DNA of 64,000 nt, from the NCBI GenBank assembly GCA_024364735.1, contig JAGFNQ010000961.1, forward strand, positions 92,098 to 156,097, read 5' to 3'. The stretch comes from Boesenbergia rotunda. Taxonomy: Eukaryota > Streptophyta > Magnoliopsida > Zingiberales > Zingiberaceae. The notes beneath the pieces were generated by a model. That model saw only the letters and a program-made list of their open reading frames with translations. It was not told the DNA's origin and made no database searches. The translations under genes and the position numbers were made by a program. Below are positions 33,696 through 44,303 of the stretch, piece after piece (the first letter of the stretch is position 1; every line of letters starts with the position of its first letter).

Positions 33696-34707
33696 TATGA
33701 TTAATTAATAATTGTGGGTTTAAATTCATCATTTTCATTATTTCAAAAATTTCTTCTTCATTTTTATCTTTCTTTTCAAGTTTTTCTAATAATTTTGATT
33801 TATTTGAATTTTTATAATTTTTATTGATTATGGCCTTTATCTTAGATAGTTCCATATCCTCTTTAAGATTTGATTTTTCAATATCCTTACAGTAGGTGGA
33901 GTAAATTGGGCCACTAATTAAGGTTTCAGGATTATCTAAGGGGATAATTAAATTATTATCTAAAGAGATATCATCTTCAGAGTTATCCTTATAATTATCT
34001 TTAGAATTATCCTTATAATTTTTTGAATTAATTTCTGAATTATCTTTAAGATTTTCTGAATTAAATTCTGGATTAAATTTATAATTCTCAAATTCGAATT
34101 TAGAATTATACAATGGATTTTCGAATTTGAATTTGTAATTATCTGAAGGATTTTCTGACTTAGAATTATCCATAAGATTTTTGAATTCAACTTTATCCTT
34201 AGGATTTTCAAATTCGAATTCGGATTTAGTTTCAGATTTAGATCCAGAATTAATTGTATCATTATCTGTAGAATTATCAGAATTTATTTTAGATTTAATA
34301 TCAGAATTAATCTTAGCAATTATTGAATTGGTATCAATAATTAAATAGTTAATTTTGGATATTTTAATCATATCCGTATTTTCTAATTTTTCATGCAAAA
34401 TATTTAATCTACTATGCAGTAAATTTAATTTAACAGAAAAATTGACTGAATTATCTAAGGACAGTGCAGGAAATTGTAAAACCTTTGGAACGTAAATCTT
34501 ACGTACCTTCGCCGGACACTTGCTTTTGTAGTGTCCGTACTTCTCGCATTTGAAACACTGTACGTGACTTTTGTCCCTCCGATTTCCTGGCGCTGGTACC
34601 TCCTTTGCCGCCGGTGACGAACGATTCTTACGAGTAGAGCACTGATTTTTATAGTGCCCTCTCTCCCTGCACGTGAAACAGATAATATGGAATTTGAAAA
34701 TGGACAT
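33691..34707 (-). CDS. S4 zinc-knuckle protein with Asn/Asp/Lys-rich tail
   Basis: An intact minus-strand frame of 338 codons from ATG 34707 to 33691 (the frame stays open upstream through the primer-binding site to 34971). Two CCHC knuckles, CFTCRERGHYKNQC (residues about 10-23) and CFKCEKYGHYKSKC (about 53-66), indicate nucleic-acid binding as in nucleocapsid. The rest is low-complexity: repeated NPKDN, ENLKDNSE and DNSKDN-like units, then a Lys/Glu-rich end. No capsid domain or protease motif is present. ATG 34707 was chosen because upstream methionines lie in the LTR. It could be a degenerate Gag tail or a novel accessory product; expression is unknown. Confidence 0.55.
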   Translation of the reverse strand: MSIFKFHIICFTCRERGHYKNQCSTRKNRSSPAAKEVPAPGNRRDKSHVQCFKCEKYGHYKSKCPAKVRKIYVPKVLQFPALSLDNSVNFSVKLNLLHSRLNILHEKLENTDMIKISKINYLIIDTNSIIAKINSDIKSKINSDNSTDNDTINSGSKSETKSEFEFENPKDKVEFKNLMDNSKSENPSDNYKFKFENPLYNSKFEFENYKFNPEFNSENLKDNSEINSKNYKDNSKDNYKDNSEDDISLDNNLIIPLDNPETLISGPIYSTYCKDIEKSNLKEDMELSKIKAIINKNYKNSNKSKLLEKLEKKDKNEEEIFEIMKMMNLNPQLLINHN

Positions 34708-34800
34708 TTTAAAATTAAAAATACCTGATTCACCCCTGAGCTCCCCCTCAACTCCTGGCGTCGTTGCTCCGTCGGCGGTTAGTCCGGTGAAGAGCGGCTC

Positions 34801-34812
34801 GCTCTGATACCA
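34801..34812 (-). promoter_or_regulatory. Primer-binding site of S4
   Basis: TGGTATCAGAGC on the minus strand, two bases inside the 5' LTR edge at 34815. Confidence 0.92.
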
Positions 34813-35504
34813 CTTGTTGGATCGAGAGATGCGATAGAGGGGGGGTGAATGTCGTAAATCGTTCGGATTTAAAAAGAGTAAGTGCGCAGCGGAAATAAGA
34901 CACAAAAACAATGCTAACACGGTCGTTTTACTTGGTTCGGAGCCTGTGTCGACTCCTACTCCAAGGCCCACGGTCGTTGACCGTTTTCTGTGGGCAATTC
35001 TATATGTTCGAGAAAGTTTACAATAAAAAGTATTACAGAATTAGCCTAGTAAACTTAATTAAGCTCTTCGTTACCGACGTCCGGTGTAGATCGGAGTGTT
35101 GGAGCAGCAGGACGTCGTCAGCTCGAGTTGGAAGAGTTCTGGAGCGTGTCATGGAAGCAGAAGAGCGTGGAAGCGTCGCAGTAATTGATGATCTGAAGAA
35201 GGAGGTCGAGGGCCCTTTATATAGGGCCTGGGGGCGCCCTGGTCGACGGGGGCGCCCCCCCACGTGGCAGCAGATCCGGTTGTTGCTCGGTCGCCGTCTG
35301 ATCCCCTTATCCTCGGGATCCGGTTTGACCGGGGTGCCCGGAGGGCTCGGGGCGCCCGCATTGACCGGTCAAAGCCTCATCTCCTCGGCTTCGCAGGGAT
35401 GGCTTCGGCAGCTAGCAGTGGGGGCGCCCGCGACATGAGGGGCGCCCGCAACAAGCGGGGCGAAGCGCGTTCGCAGTGATGCGCTTCGGCAGCTGGCAGT
35501 GGGG

Positions 35505-35630
35505 GCGCCCGCGACACGCGGGCGCCCGCGACACGCGGGCGCCCGCGACACGCGGGGCGCCCGCGACACGCGGGGCGCCCGCGACACGCGGGGCGCCCGC
35601 GACACGCGGGGCGCCCGTGACAAGCGGGGC
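35505..35630. repeat. GC-rich 17/18-bp array, expanded in one LTR
   Basis: Units start at 35505, 35522, 35539, 35557, 35575, 35593 and 35611; the core is GCGCCCGCGACACGCG, with the last unit variant. The first two periods are 17 bp and the rest 18 bp. The 3' LTR has two units. In reverse it reads as an Arg/Ala/Pro-rich open frame, which is an artefact. Confidence 0.9.
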
Positions 35631-35953
35631 GAAGCGCATTGAGGTTCTTACAGACTTGGGTTGACCTTGGGGGCGCCCGGATCATCCGGGGCGCCCTGCT
35701 CAGCTTCTGCCTCACTCCTTTGAGGCTCTCTGAGCTGCAGATACTCAGTCCTTCGATCCTGCATCCAGGGTTAGTCCAAATAACAATTATATTATTTTAT
35801 ACAGCCTTAGCTGTCTTGGTTCTGAGTTTGGTCTCCAAAATGGAGCCCTAGGTCGAACCGACGCCTAATGTTCCCTCAAGGGGAACGCGTCCTCACCTAC
35901 TCCTCTCGGGAGAATTTACCTGGTGCCAACCGGATCCTCCAGTTGGACTTTTG

Positions 35954-36227
35954 CCTGACGGTCCTTTGTCGGGTCTTGAGTACCAAGCAGCCCTTCGCTT
36001 GGTGCCTAGCAGCCCTTTGCTAGGTCTTTTTCTTCTGGCAGCCCTTTGCCAGGGCCTAGCATTCCTTCGCTAGGGTTTGTCCATTCTGGCAGTCCTTCGC
36101 CAGAGCCTAGCAGTCCTTTGCTAGGGCTTTTCCTGTCTGGCAGTCCTTCGCCAGTGCCTAGCATTCCTTCGCTAGGGCTTTTCCTGTCTGGCAGTCCTTC
36201 GCCAGTGCCTAGCATTCCTTCGCTAGG
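35954..36227. repeat. Array of eleven covarying hairpins, S4 5' LTR
   Basis: Same array as in the 3' LTR. The first stem here is CCTGAC/GTCGGG, keeping pairing through a G-T wobble. Loops vary between AGCCCTTT, ATTCCTTC and AGTCCTTC. Confidence 0.85.
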
Positions 36228-36338
36228 GCTTTTCCTGTACACTCAAGAAACTTGTTAGACAACAAGTAACCCTTAACTTTTGAACCCTTTTGCCAATATC
36301 AAAACACAGGTTTGACTTGGGTGCAATCTGCACCAACA

Positions 36339-37558
36339 AATAGTTCAATAGGATGTAGTTGGTGCCCATGAAGAAACTGACAAAGACATTGATGTTCCAA
36401 ATGGAAAAGAAATTGAAGATAAAGAACATAATCCAATTGATGTCCTTGATGAGACAAAGAAAAAAATTATGCAGCAAGTAAATAACAATTTTGACAACAA
36501 GAAGGATTGAGATATTGATGATGTAGTCTAGAGGATCAACAAGTTAAAGTGAGATAATTGCTCTTATAATAAACTTTGTCTTATTCTGTTTTGATAATTT
36601 GTCCCATTTTAATGCAAGACTGATTACATCTTCCCTATTTTATTCTTGTGCAGATCAACAAAACAACGAGTATGGGCAACAAATACCCTCATATTATATA
36701 TGCAGTCATTATTTATAATATTCGATTGGAATGTAATGATCGATGGGGATGCATTAATAATACCTTTCTTCACGTATTGGTTGATGAGGGGCAGCGTAAT
36801 GGTAGTGGATACCACCCATTGATCTTCTGTAAGCCTGAATTCCTTATAGGTTAAGTTTCAACTACTTTTAAACACGCAATTGTGATTGGGTCTACTAGCT
36901 GACTTTGAATTTTAGACAGGTTATGTTCCTTGTGATAGGTTCTCTAGCATTTGTATTTACGTCTAAAACCAATATCAATAATGATTTCAGATACATATTC
37001 TGTCCATTAAATGATGAAAAAACTAAACACTTTTTCCTTTTAGTGTTTGATTTACAACAACATGAGATTATACATTATAATTCCATAACGACTAAAGATG
37101 TATACATCGAGCACTCAAACCAAGTAGTAAGTAGTATTTTGTATCTTACTTTGTTCAGATAAAATTTTCTTAATGATGATGGATAATGATTGATGGTTGT
37201 AGATTAAATTATTTTTAAGCATGGACAGATCATCTTATGACACTTGGTATACTGACCTCCATGACATAATGAATCGCCACCTTTTCACTGTCAGGGAAGT
37301 TGGTGTTCCCAAACAAATCTCATTATATGTAATTATATTTGCTATAATAGTTAATTATCTTAAACTACTAACTTACATTTTTTTCAGATACGACTGTGCA
37401 TTTTTGGTATTACAATACATTGAATCATTATATTATGGGACAAGTATCAAGTTCACACAAAAGCATATAAAGCCTTACAGATTTGCAGTTGGGAACAATA
37501 TAATGTGCCACTCAGCTTTTAAATTTTTGAGTTAACAAAAAACTGACTATGTTACATT
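36339..37558 (+). pseudogene. Ulp1-like cysteine protease locus, right part
   Basis: After the AATAG duplication the frame of the left part continues (DIDVPNGKEIEDKEHNPID). Downstream, exon-like pieces are separated by plausible introns: acceptor TTGTGCAG at 36653, donor GTTAAG at 36850, acceptor TTTAGACAG at 36919, donor GTAAGT at 37127 and acceptor TTTTTTCAG at 37387. KHFFLLVFDLQQHEIIHYNS (about 37027-37085) and YDCAFLVLQYIESL (from 37389) resemble the His and Cys regions of C48/Ulp1 SUMO-type proteases. The expected Asp is Asn (HYNS) and the Gly after Cys is Ala, so it is probably inactive. It could derive from a host gene or a Mutator-like element carrying a Ulp1 domain. Confidence 0.55.
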
Positions 37559-39602
37559 TGTTAGGATGTATACTAAAAGTCTTGCTTTTGTATTAGAACA
37601 TCTATATTTTAAAAGAGAATCACAAAATCACAGGTTGCATGTTTATATTAGTATATGCACAAATGTTTGATACTTTGCATTGTAGATAACATGGTGTGTG
37701 GTAACACACAGAAGATCATGTTATCAGTTCCTTACAGAGTATAAGTAAGAGGCTCAGAACCAAGATGAAGTTGGACAAACCATCGGGATGGTTGTAGTGT
37801 AATTAGGTGTGGTTTGTCTTAACCATAGAATTACACTAGTGCACTTTGTATGCATTGAGCGGGACCAAAATAGAGGTCATCCAATTTATACTGACTTTAT
37901 AATTGGATTAGACCTCGGATATATTATAGAGTGCATGCTCTAAATCCCGATATAATAACGGGCACATGTACTTAATTATTGTTTCTTTGATTTACCAGTG
38001 GGCGAGATTTATTCTGCTGAATCGATAGGCCGGGTAAGTTGGGAAATAATATTATTTACATGGTGTGTCATTGATTATTGATGAAATTCGTGTCCTGGTG
38101 AGTCGGGATGATGATGCCCCCTTGATAAGCTCATAAGGTTCATCATGTTAAATCATGCAAGTGGACTATGATCCAACATGATGATAAGGTTGAGTGGTAC
38201 TAGTCAAGGATCAAGAGGTTGATTAATTAAAATTATTAGTAATTTAAATTAATCGATGGGCATTTGATATCTTAAACACGGGGAGATAGATGTTCTCATA
38301 ATAGGTGGAGCCTATATGAAAATATGGGGGTTAGTGAGGAAGTTCAATGGGGATCCTTTAGTGAAATGAATCTCCATTAATGGATCGGATTTAGATCCAT
38401 TAGCGGGCCAAGACCCAACTCTCCTCATAGTCCCTATCATAGCCCTATATATACCCCATAGGAGTCATGAAACCAAGGATAATTTATCATCGAACACACA
38501 AGGCAACCCAAAACCATAAACCCTTCCCTCTACTCTCTCTCCTAGGGCAAAGCTTGCACCGAGTGCAAGGAGGAGGAAAGGGAGGAGTTCTCTTGTCATC
38601 CTTTCTTCGACACATCCTCCTCTTGGGCGTGGAGTCTCTGCAGGTCTAGGAGGTGCTCGACGGTGAGTAGAAGAGAGGGAGAAGACCCTCCGACAGCAGC
38701 CATTCTTGCGGTTTTGCGGGGCCAGCGGTGAGGAAGAGAATTCCAATTCTCTTCTCCTTCTTCTTCCCGGTTTCTTCTTCCTTCTTCATCACCACTTCTT
38801 TCTTGGCGTGCACAAGCAAGGAGCAAGGGAGAGAGGTGGTCGGTGGCCGGAAAACAGGGTTGTTTTCTCCCTTGTTGGCACCGACGGCATTGAAGAAGGA
38901 GGCTAGGGTTTCGGCGGGTTTTGGGAGGAAGAAGAAGCTTCTCTTTTTTTCTTCTTCCTTCTTCTTCATCTTCCTAATCATCCTCACCTCAGCTCTCTTG
39001 TGGCCGGTGATCCTTGGGCTTGGTGTGGCTGGCGGCGCAAGTGGAGGTGGGGAGGTGGCCGGTAGGAAAGCCCTAAGTGCTAGGGTTTTTGTTGGCGGTT
39101 GGAAGAGGGTAGAAGATGGTGATCTTAGCGACCCTTGGTGATTCCAAGTCTTGGTAGATCGTTGCCCACACGACGTCCAAGAAGGGAGGGTCATACAGTA
39201 AAAGACTGTAAAGTAAAAGACGAGGTATAATCTCTCTTTGGCTCCTTTATTTCTCTATCATTTTATGTGATATTTTGTTATTGCATGTGTATTAATTATC
39301 ATGGTTTAATTAGTTGCTAATCAATATTGATAATTAATTATGTCATGGACCTCAAAGACAAACATAAAAATCGGCGATCCGCTCGTCATCTTTTCCGCAG
39401 TCGATCGGTTAGGCGAGTTACAAGGCTTGATCTTTGAGATTGGCTAAGTTGTAACTCGAATCGATTGATACGATGACGAGACGGTCGTTTGAGGGATACG
39501 TCTCCATTCGGGCTAAATTTTTAATCCGTAGACATGGAGAGTTCTCTCATGTTCGACCCCGTGTTCGGTTAGGAAACCCACCGAGCTATACCACAACCAT
39601 CA
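37559..39602 (+). mobile_element. L2: solo LTR of the C1 family, ACATT duplication
   Basis: TGTTAGGATGTATACTAAAAG to CACAACCATCA, 2044 bp, flanked by ACATT (37554-37558 and 39603-39607). It aligns along its length with the 3' LTR of C1 (shared CGATCCGCTCGT-like and TTTTAATCCGTAGACATGGAG segments). TATATATA at 38446 is the likely TATA box. No internal sequence: a solo LTR. Open frames at 38465-39194 come from pyrimidine/purine tracts and are not genes. Confidence 0.9.
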
Positions 39603-39978
39603 ACATTAACATGTAAACACTCATGTTGTAGTGTACCAACAGCTGACTATGTTACCATTAACATGTAAATACTCATGTTGTACTTAAACTATATAGCCGG
39701 TATTGGAAAACCAGCTTCAAGTTGAAGCTAGTATTACAGAACTTGCTTTAGGGTGATGTTGGTATTGTAGAACCAACTTCAAGGTGAAGCTGGTATTGCT
39801 GCAATACCAGTGATACCATTGATATTAAGGTTTGAATCTTTTGGAGCTACTCTTATAAGCTATGAAAACAGTAATATAGGTCATAATTTGACTGCCGTGA
39901 GCCAAGTGAAACTATAGAGTATGAATTGGGTCAGATTGGAGTCTACTAGGTCCATCAATGGATTTTAGATGAAACCCA
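39603..39978. other. Host sequence right of L2 with short repeats
   Basis: Continuation of the Ulp1-like locus or its flank. A duplication of about 53 bp is visible: TTAACATGTAAA begins at 39606 and 39659, and CTGACTATGTTAC occurs at 37543 and 39643. At 39690-39810 repeated GGTATTG...CCAGCTTCAAGTTGAAGCT units are self-complementary. No gene seen. Confidence 0.5.
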
Positions 39979-40785
39979 TGTTGGTATGGCTAGTCGGTTT
40001 CCAAGGCAACCATGTGGTCGTATCTGAGAGACCTCTCTATGTCTACGGATTAAAATTTATTCCGAATAGAGACCCATCCCTCTAACGACCGTCTCGTTGT
40101 CGTGTTAATTAATCCATGCTACAAATTAGCCAAAATCGAGGTTAAGGCCTTGTAACTTTCCGGATTAATTAACCGCAAAAAAGACGACAATTTGGATCGC
40201 CAGTTTTTGTATTTATCTTTGGGGTCCAGTTAATTAATTATTAACTATGATAAATAATCAAAATAATTTACTAACATGCATGAAATGACGAGACAAAGTA
40301 ATATGGCATAATTAAAACATAGCAAAATAAAACTGGAACTCGGGAGAGTTATACCTCACCGTTTACCTCGCAGTCTTCTACCTTATGCCCCTCCCCTCCT
40401 GGACGTCGTGTGGGCGACGATCTACCAAGTCACGGAGTCACCAAGGCATGCCTAAATCACCTTCTTTAAGCCTCTTCCTTCTTTGTAGAAAAAACCCTAG
40501 TTAGGGTTTCGGCCACCTCTCCTTCTTTCACCGCCGACCACCGCAAGCTCCAAGCTCCGGCCGGCCAAGAAGCAGCAACGAGGAGCTACTAGGAAGATGA
40601 AGAAAGCAAAGAAGAAGATGACAAAACTCCTTCTTCTTCCCAAGAACCCGCCAGAAAACCCTAATCCTCTTTCTTCACCGTCGACGCTAAACAAAGAGGA
40701 CAAACCTCTATTTTTCCGGCCACCGGAGACTCCTCCTTCTTGCTCCTTGCTTGCGCACGAAAGGAGGAGTTGACTGTGAGGAAAA
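39979..40785 (-). mobile_element. L3: partial LTR of the C1 family
   Basis: TGTTGGTATGGCTAGTCGG and the following 800 bp match the 3' part of the L2/C1 LTR on the minus strand (CTCCATGTC-like, CGTCGTG and CTTATGCCC segments). It is cut at 40785 by the S5 LTR, and the rest is not in the window. It may be an LTR of a larger element or another solo LTR. Confidence 0.75.
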
Positions 40786-43700
40786 TGTGGGATCAGATTG
40801 AATCGATAAAGGGGGGTGAATATCGATCGTAAAATTTTCAGAAAGAGAGAACAATTACATAGCGGAAATAGTAAAATCAATCGCTAACACGATTTCTTTT
40901 TACATGGTTCGGAGTCGCGGTCAGCTCCTACTCCAAGGCCCACAGTCCTTGACCATTTACGATGGGCAATTCTATATTCGAAAAGAGTTTGCAAGTTGGA
41001 GTACAAATATAGAACTGAAAATGAAACTACAACACTTAAATAATTAAACTTTTACCGAAGACCGGAAAGGTTGGAAGTTCGGAGCAGCGGGTCGTCGTTG
41101 GCACTTGAATCGTGAGTACGAAGCTTGTCGGATCATAGCGCTTGAACAAAAGTGTTGAGAGCAAGATTTGCAAGTTGTGTTGAAGGCTTGGTGGTGAACC
41201 CCCTTTTATAGTAGTCAGTGGGTCGCTAGTGTTGAAGGGGGCGCCTGACACATGGCCTATCCTGCGAGAATTCCAATCCGCAGACTCGGCCAGTGCTTAT
41301 CCCTTCAACTGGGGCGCCTTAGCTGACTGGGGCGCCTGAGCTGACTGGGGCGCCTATTGTTAGTAATATGAGAGAAGTGTCCTAAGGCAATCGCCTTATG
41401 ATTGTAATCATTTACTTTAATAAATGAATATTCACTATTGGAGTATACATGTTCGTGTATTTGATTGAGATCTTAAACTCATTTACTGAATGTCTGCAAT
41501 ACAATTCATAGCATGAGAGAATTTGTGATGGATTCACACTAGTGATTATCTCTACATGTGCAATTGTGAAGTATTGAAATTGTCCCTAGTCGATGAATTG
41601 ATAAATACGGACACTATCAATTCTATTGAGACTAGCATGGGTTATTCTCTAATCAGCTGATTCTCACTGGCTGGTGACATTGGGATGTCCGGAGATAAAC
41701 ATGAATGCTAGTTAAGGGAACTAGTTCATTGGAGTGACTGACTGTACAACTTTATATGGTAATCTACATATAGATATGTCATTGAAGTTCTTACTGCAGC
41801 TTAAGTGCGATGTTCCTTTGACTTGCGGTGTTCAAGTCATCTTGGTCATGAAGACTTATACTTTGATATCTTAAGCAAGCATCTCCAAGGAGGTGTGGAC
41901 CCAGGATGATTGGGTATAAGCCGAAGTGCCCGAAGATGTTTGAACAGCCTACAAAGGATTCACCACTCCTTGCGAGGAGATGTATACCCAAGGCCTATAG
42001 TCAGATTGTTACTCGAAGCCTCTGGCCAGAGCATCACATGTTCTGAGTATGAATCTCTCAGAAACATGAGAGTAATTAGAATCCGTTGGACGAGAAAGAC
42101 ATTACATGGGCTAGGTGTGACGTAGTCAGCCTAGTGGGGACTGACACACATAGACCGTGTCCTGAACCAAGTGGGTATAAGATGGTGAAGGGAATGAGGC
42201 ACGATTCATTAAAGCTGCTGAAGGGTTTCAGAATTATTTCTGAGGTCAACCGTTGATCTTTTGATTAATTAGGGATCATGATGTACTACTAGGTGCCACT
42301 CATGATCGTTCTATAATTGGTTGATTATAGACGGCCAACATAAATCGAAAGCCTATTTAGTCACATGCACTACGAGTGATTCGAGGGATTTAAAATGAGT
42401 TGAAAATTGGATTTTCCGATCAAGAGAGATAAGTCGAATCTAAATTTTTCAGAGACGCATCGGAAGCATAAAATGGCTAAGTCTTTTGAATACTTATTGG
42501 ACGAATTAAATGAGTTTAATTCGTATGGTTTTAGCTTGGGTTTGGCCGGCCAAAGAGGGTCCCCACCCTCTTTGTTTGGCCGGCCACAACAAAAGGGGAA
42601 AACTGAATTTTTGGTTCAAATTATAAAATAAACCGAGCGTGGTTTGTTTTATAAAATTATGGATAAAAAATTTATATAAAGAAATTTATATAAAGAGATT
42701 TATTTTTCATGGAAATTAAAATGAACCATGGATTGGTTTATTTTATTTTATAAAATCAATAATGGATTGATTTACCATGATAAAGAAGTTTATATAAAGA
42801 AATTTATATAAAGAAATTTATATAAAGAAATTTATATAAAGAAATTTCTTTCCATAAGAAAAGGGAGACATGGTTGTTTTTATCATAAATTAAATTATGA
42901 TAAAAACCTGGCATGATGGAATAATTCATAGAAAAATTTATATGATAAATTTCTTATGAAAATTTATTTCATAAAAAGGAGACTTGGCGATTGAGAGGCT
43001 ACTATATAAAGGAACCAAGGCAAGGCTTGGAGATTAATCTAAGAGATCTAGAAATAAGTCCTCTCTCTCCCTCCTTCTCTCCCTCTCCCTCCTCTATTGC
43101 CGTCGGCCCTAAAAGGAGGACCCCTTTGTTGCCGTGAGCTTCATCCACCAAGCAGCTGCCGAAGAAGAAGAAGAAGCGGGCGCAACTCCTTCCTTCCTCC
43201 CGGAATCTTGATTCCGTTCTTCGTTTGGTGGTTAGTCTTCCCATCTCTCTCTTGGTATTCTTGTCGTGCCTTTGGAGAATCTAGTAGTTCTTGTCGGCAC
43301 GAAACTCGTGGCTTTGCGAAGTCATCCCGAAGAAAACTCGGCGTGGACGCGAATAGAGGCGGAGCTTCTAAGGGACGCTTACGGTTGGGTCTCGTCCCTT
43401 TCTTCGAGTTACGCGAGGTAACAAGTAAATTAGTTTACGTTTCTGCAAAATTTTAAATATATGATCATGTCTACACAACATAAGGTTGCATGCTTAGATG
43501 TGTGGTTAAATAATTTGAGAAATTATTTATGCTAAATCTTTCGCTATACGTAATTAAATTTTAAAATTACGAACCCGCATCCATGTCAACATGCACCCGG
43601 TCCCAACACCTATGTTAACACAGGCGCCTAGCTTGACATGGTCCATGGCAGTTTGCTTCGAATGCGCTGTTTAAGCCTTCACTGGGGCGCCTGTCTCAAT

Positions 43701-44303
43701 ACAGGCGCCTAACCCAGGTAGGGCGCCTCACTCCATTTAGGCGCCTGAGTGCAGAAAACTCATTCCATTCGTTCCTACAACCAGGGTTAGTTCCAAAGAC
43801 ATACAAAGCATACAAATGACAAGATTAGAACATTATTTACAGCCTGAGCTATCTTGGTCCTGACAATAGGTCTCCCAAATGGAACCCTAGGTCAAACCGA
43901 TGCCTAATGTTCCCTCCTATGGGGAACGCGTCCTCACCTACTCCTCTCGGGAGAATTTACCTTTTTGCCAATCGGCTCCTCCAGTTGGACTTTTGCCCAA
44001 CTTCACTCACCAGGTCTTCGTGCCCAATCCGCGATCAGATCTTCATGCCCAGCTTTACTCACCAGGTCTTTGGTGCCCAGTCCTCGACCAGGTCTTAGTG
44101 CCTAGCTTCACTCACTAGGTCTTCGGTGCCCAGTCCTCGACCAGGTCTTAATGCCCATTTCATAGAACCAGGACTTAGTGCCTAGTGTACCTAGGACATT
44201 CCTGCACACTTAATAAGCTTGCTAGATCACAACAAATCTTAACTTCTGAACCGTTTGCCATTATCAAATCAAAGGTTTGACTTTGGTGCTTCCGGCACCA
44301 ACA
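40786..44303 (-). repeat. S5 3' LTR, interrupted by L4
   Basis: TGTGGGATCAG to GGCACCAACA. Without L4 and one duplication copy it is about 1262 bp, matching S1. TATAAAAGG (minus strand) is at about 41199-41207, so L4 inserted about 150 bp upstream of the TATA box. Confidence 0.88.
41358..43608 (+). mobile_element. L4: solo LTR (2251 bp), CCTAT duplication
   Basis: TGTTAGTAATATGAG to CCCGGTCCCAACA, flanked by CCTAT (41353-41357 and 43609-43613). It is the same family as L1, in the opposite orientation. TATATAAA at 43003-43010 gives plus sense. It has a 14-bp array AAATTTATATAAAG (42785-42850) not seen in L1, and GGCCGGCC palindromes with an AAAGAGGG/CCCTCTTT stem (42543-42590). No primer-binding site or coding region. 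Confidence 0.9.

Larger units (their letters stand above)
29343..36338 (-). mobile_element. S4: complete Sirevirus, LTR type 2, AATAG duplication
   Basis: Minus-strand element of 6996 bp flanked by AATAG (29338-29342 and 36339-36343). LTRs are 1439 bp (left) and 1524 bp (right) and look 1-2% different by eye apart from an array expansion. Internal DNA is only 4033 bp: a zinc-knuckle open frame, then RT and RNase H. Gag core, protease and integrase are missing. It is the youngest-looking Sirevirus here and must have moved with proteins from another copy if it was already deleted on arrival. Confidence 0.92.
34815..36338 (-). repeat. S4 5' LTR (1524 bp)
   Basis: TGTTGGATCGAGAG to TCTGCACCAACA. 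It matches the 3' LTR except for scattered substitutions and an array at 35505-35630 with seven units instead of two, which accounts for the 85-bp length difference. The hairpin array is at 35954-36227. Confidence 0.92.

Noticed and set aside
35505..35630. CRISPR-like regular array
   Set aside because: Units are contiguous 17/18-mers without spacers, in a plant LTR.
35369..35715. Arg/Ala/Pro-rich open frames on both strands
   Set aside because: They are translations of the GCGCCC array and differ between LTR copies in unit number; no start or domain support.
38465..39194. Overlapping long frames on both strands in L2
   Set aside because: They come from TTC/GAA-rich tracts of the LTR leader and have no protein motif.
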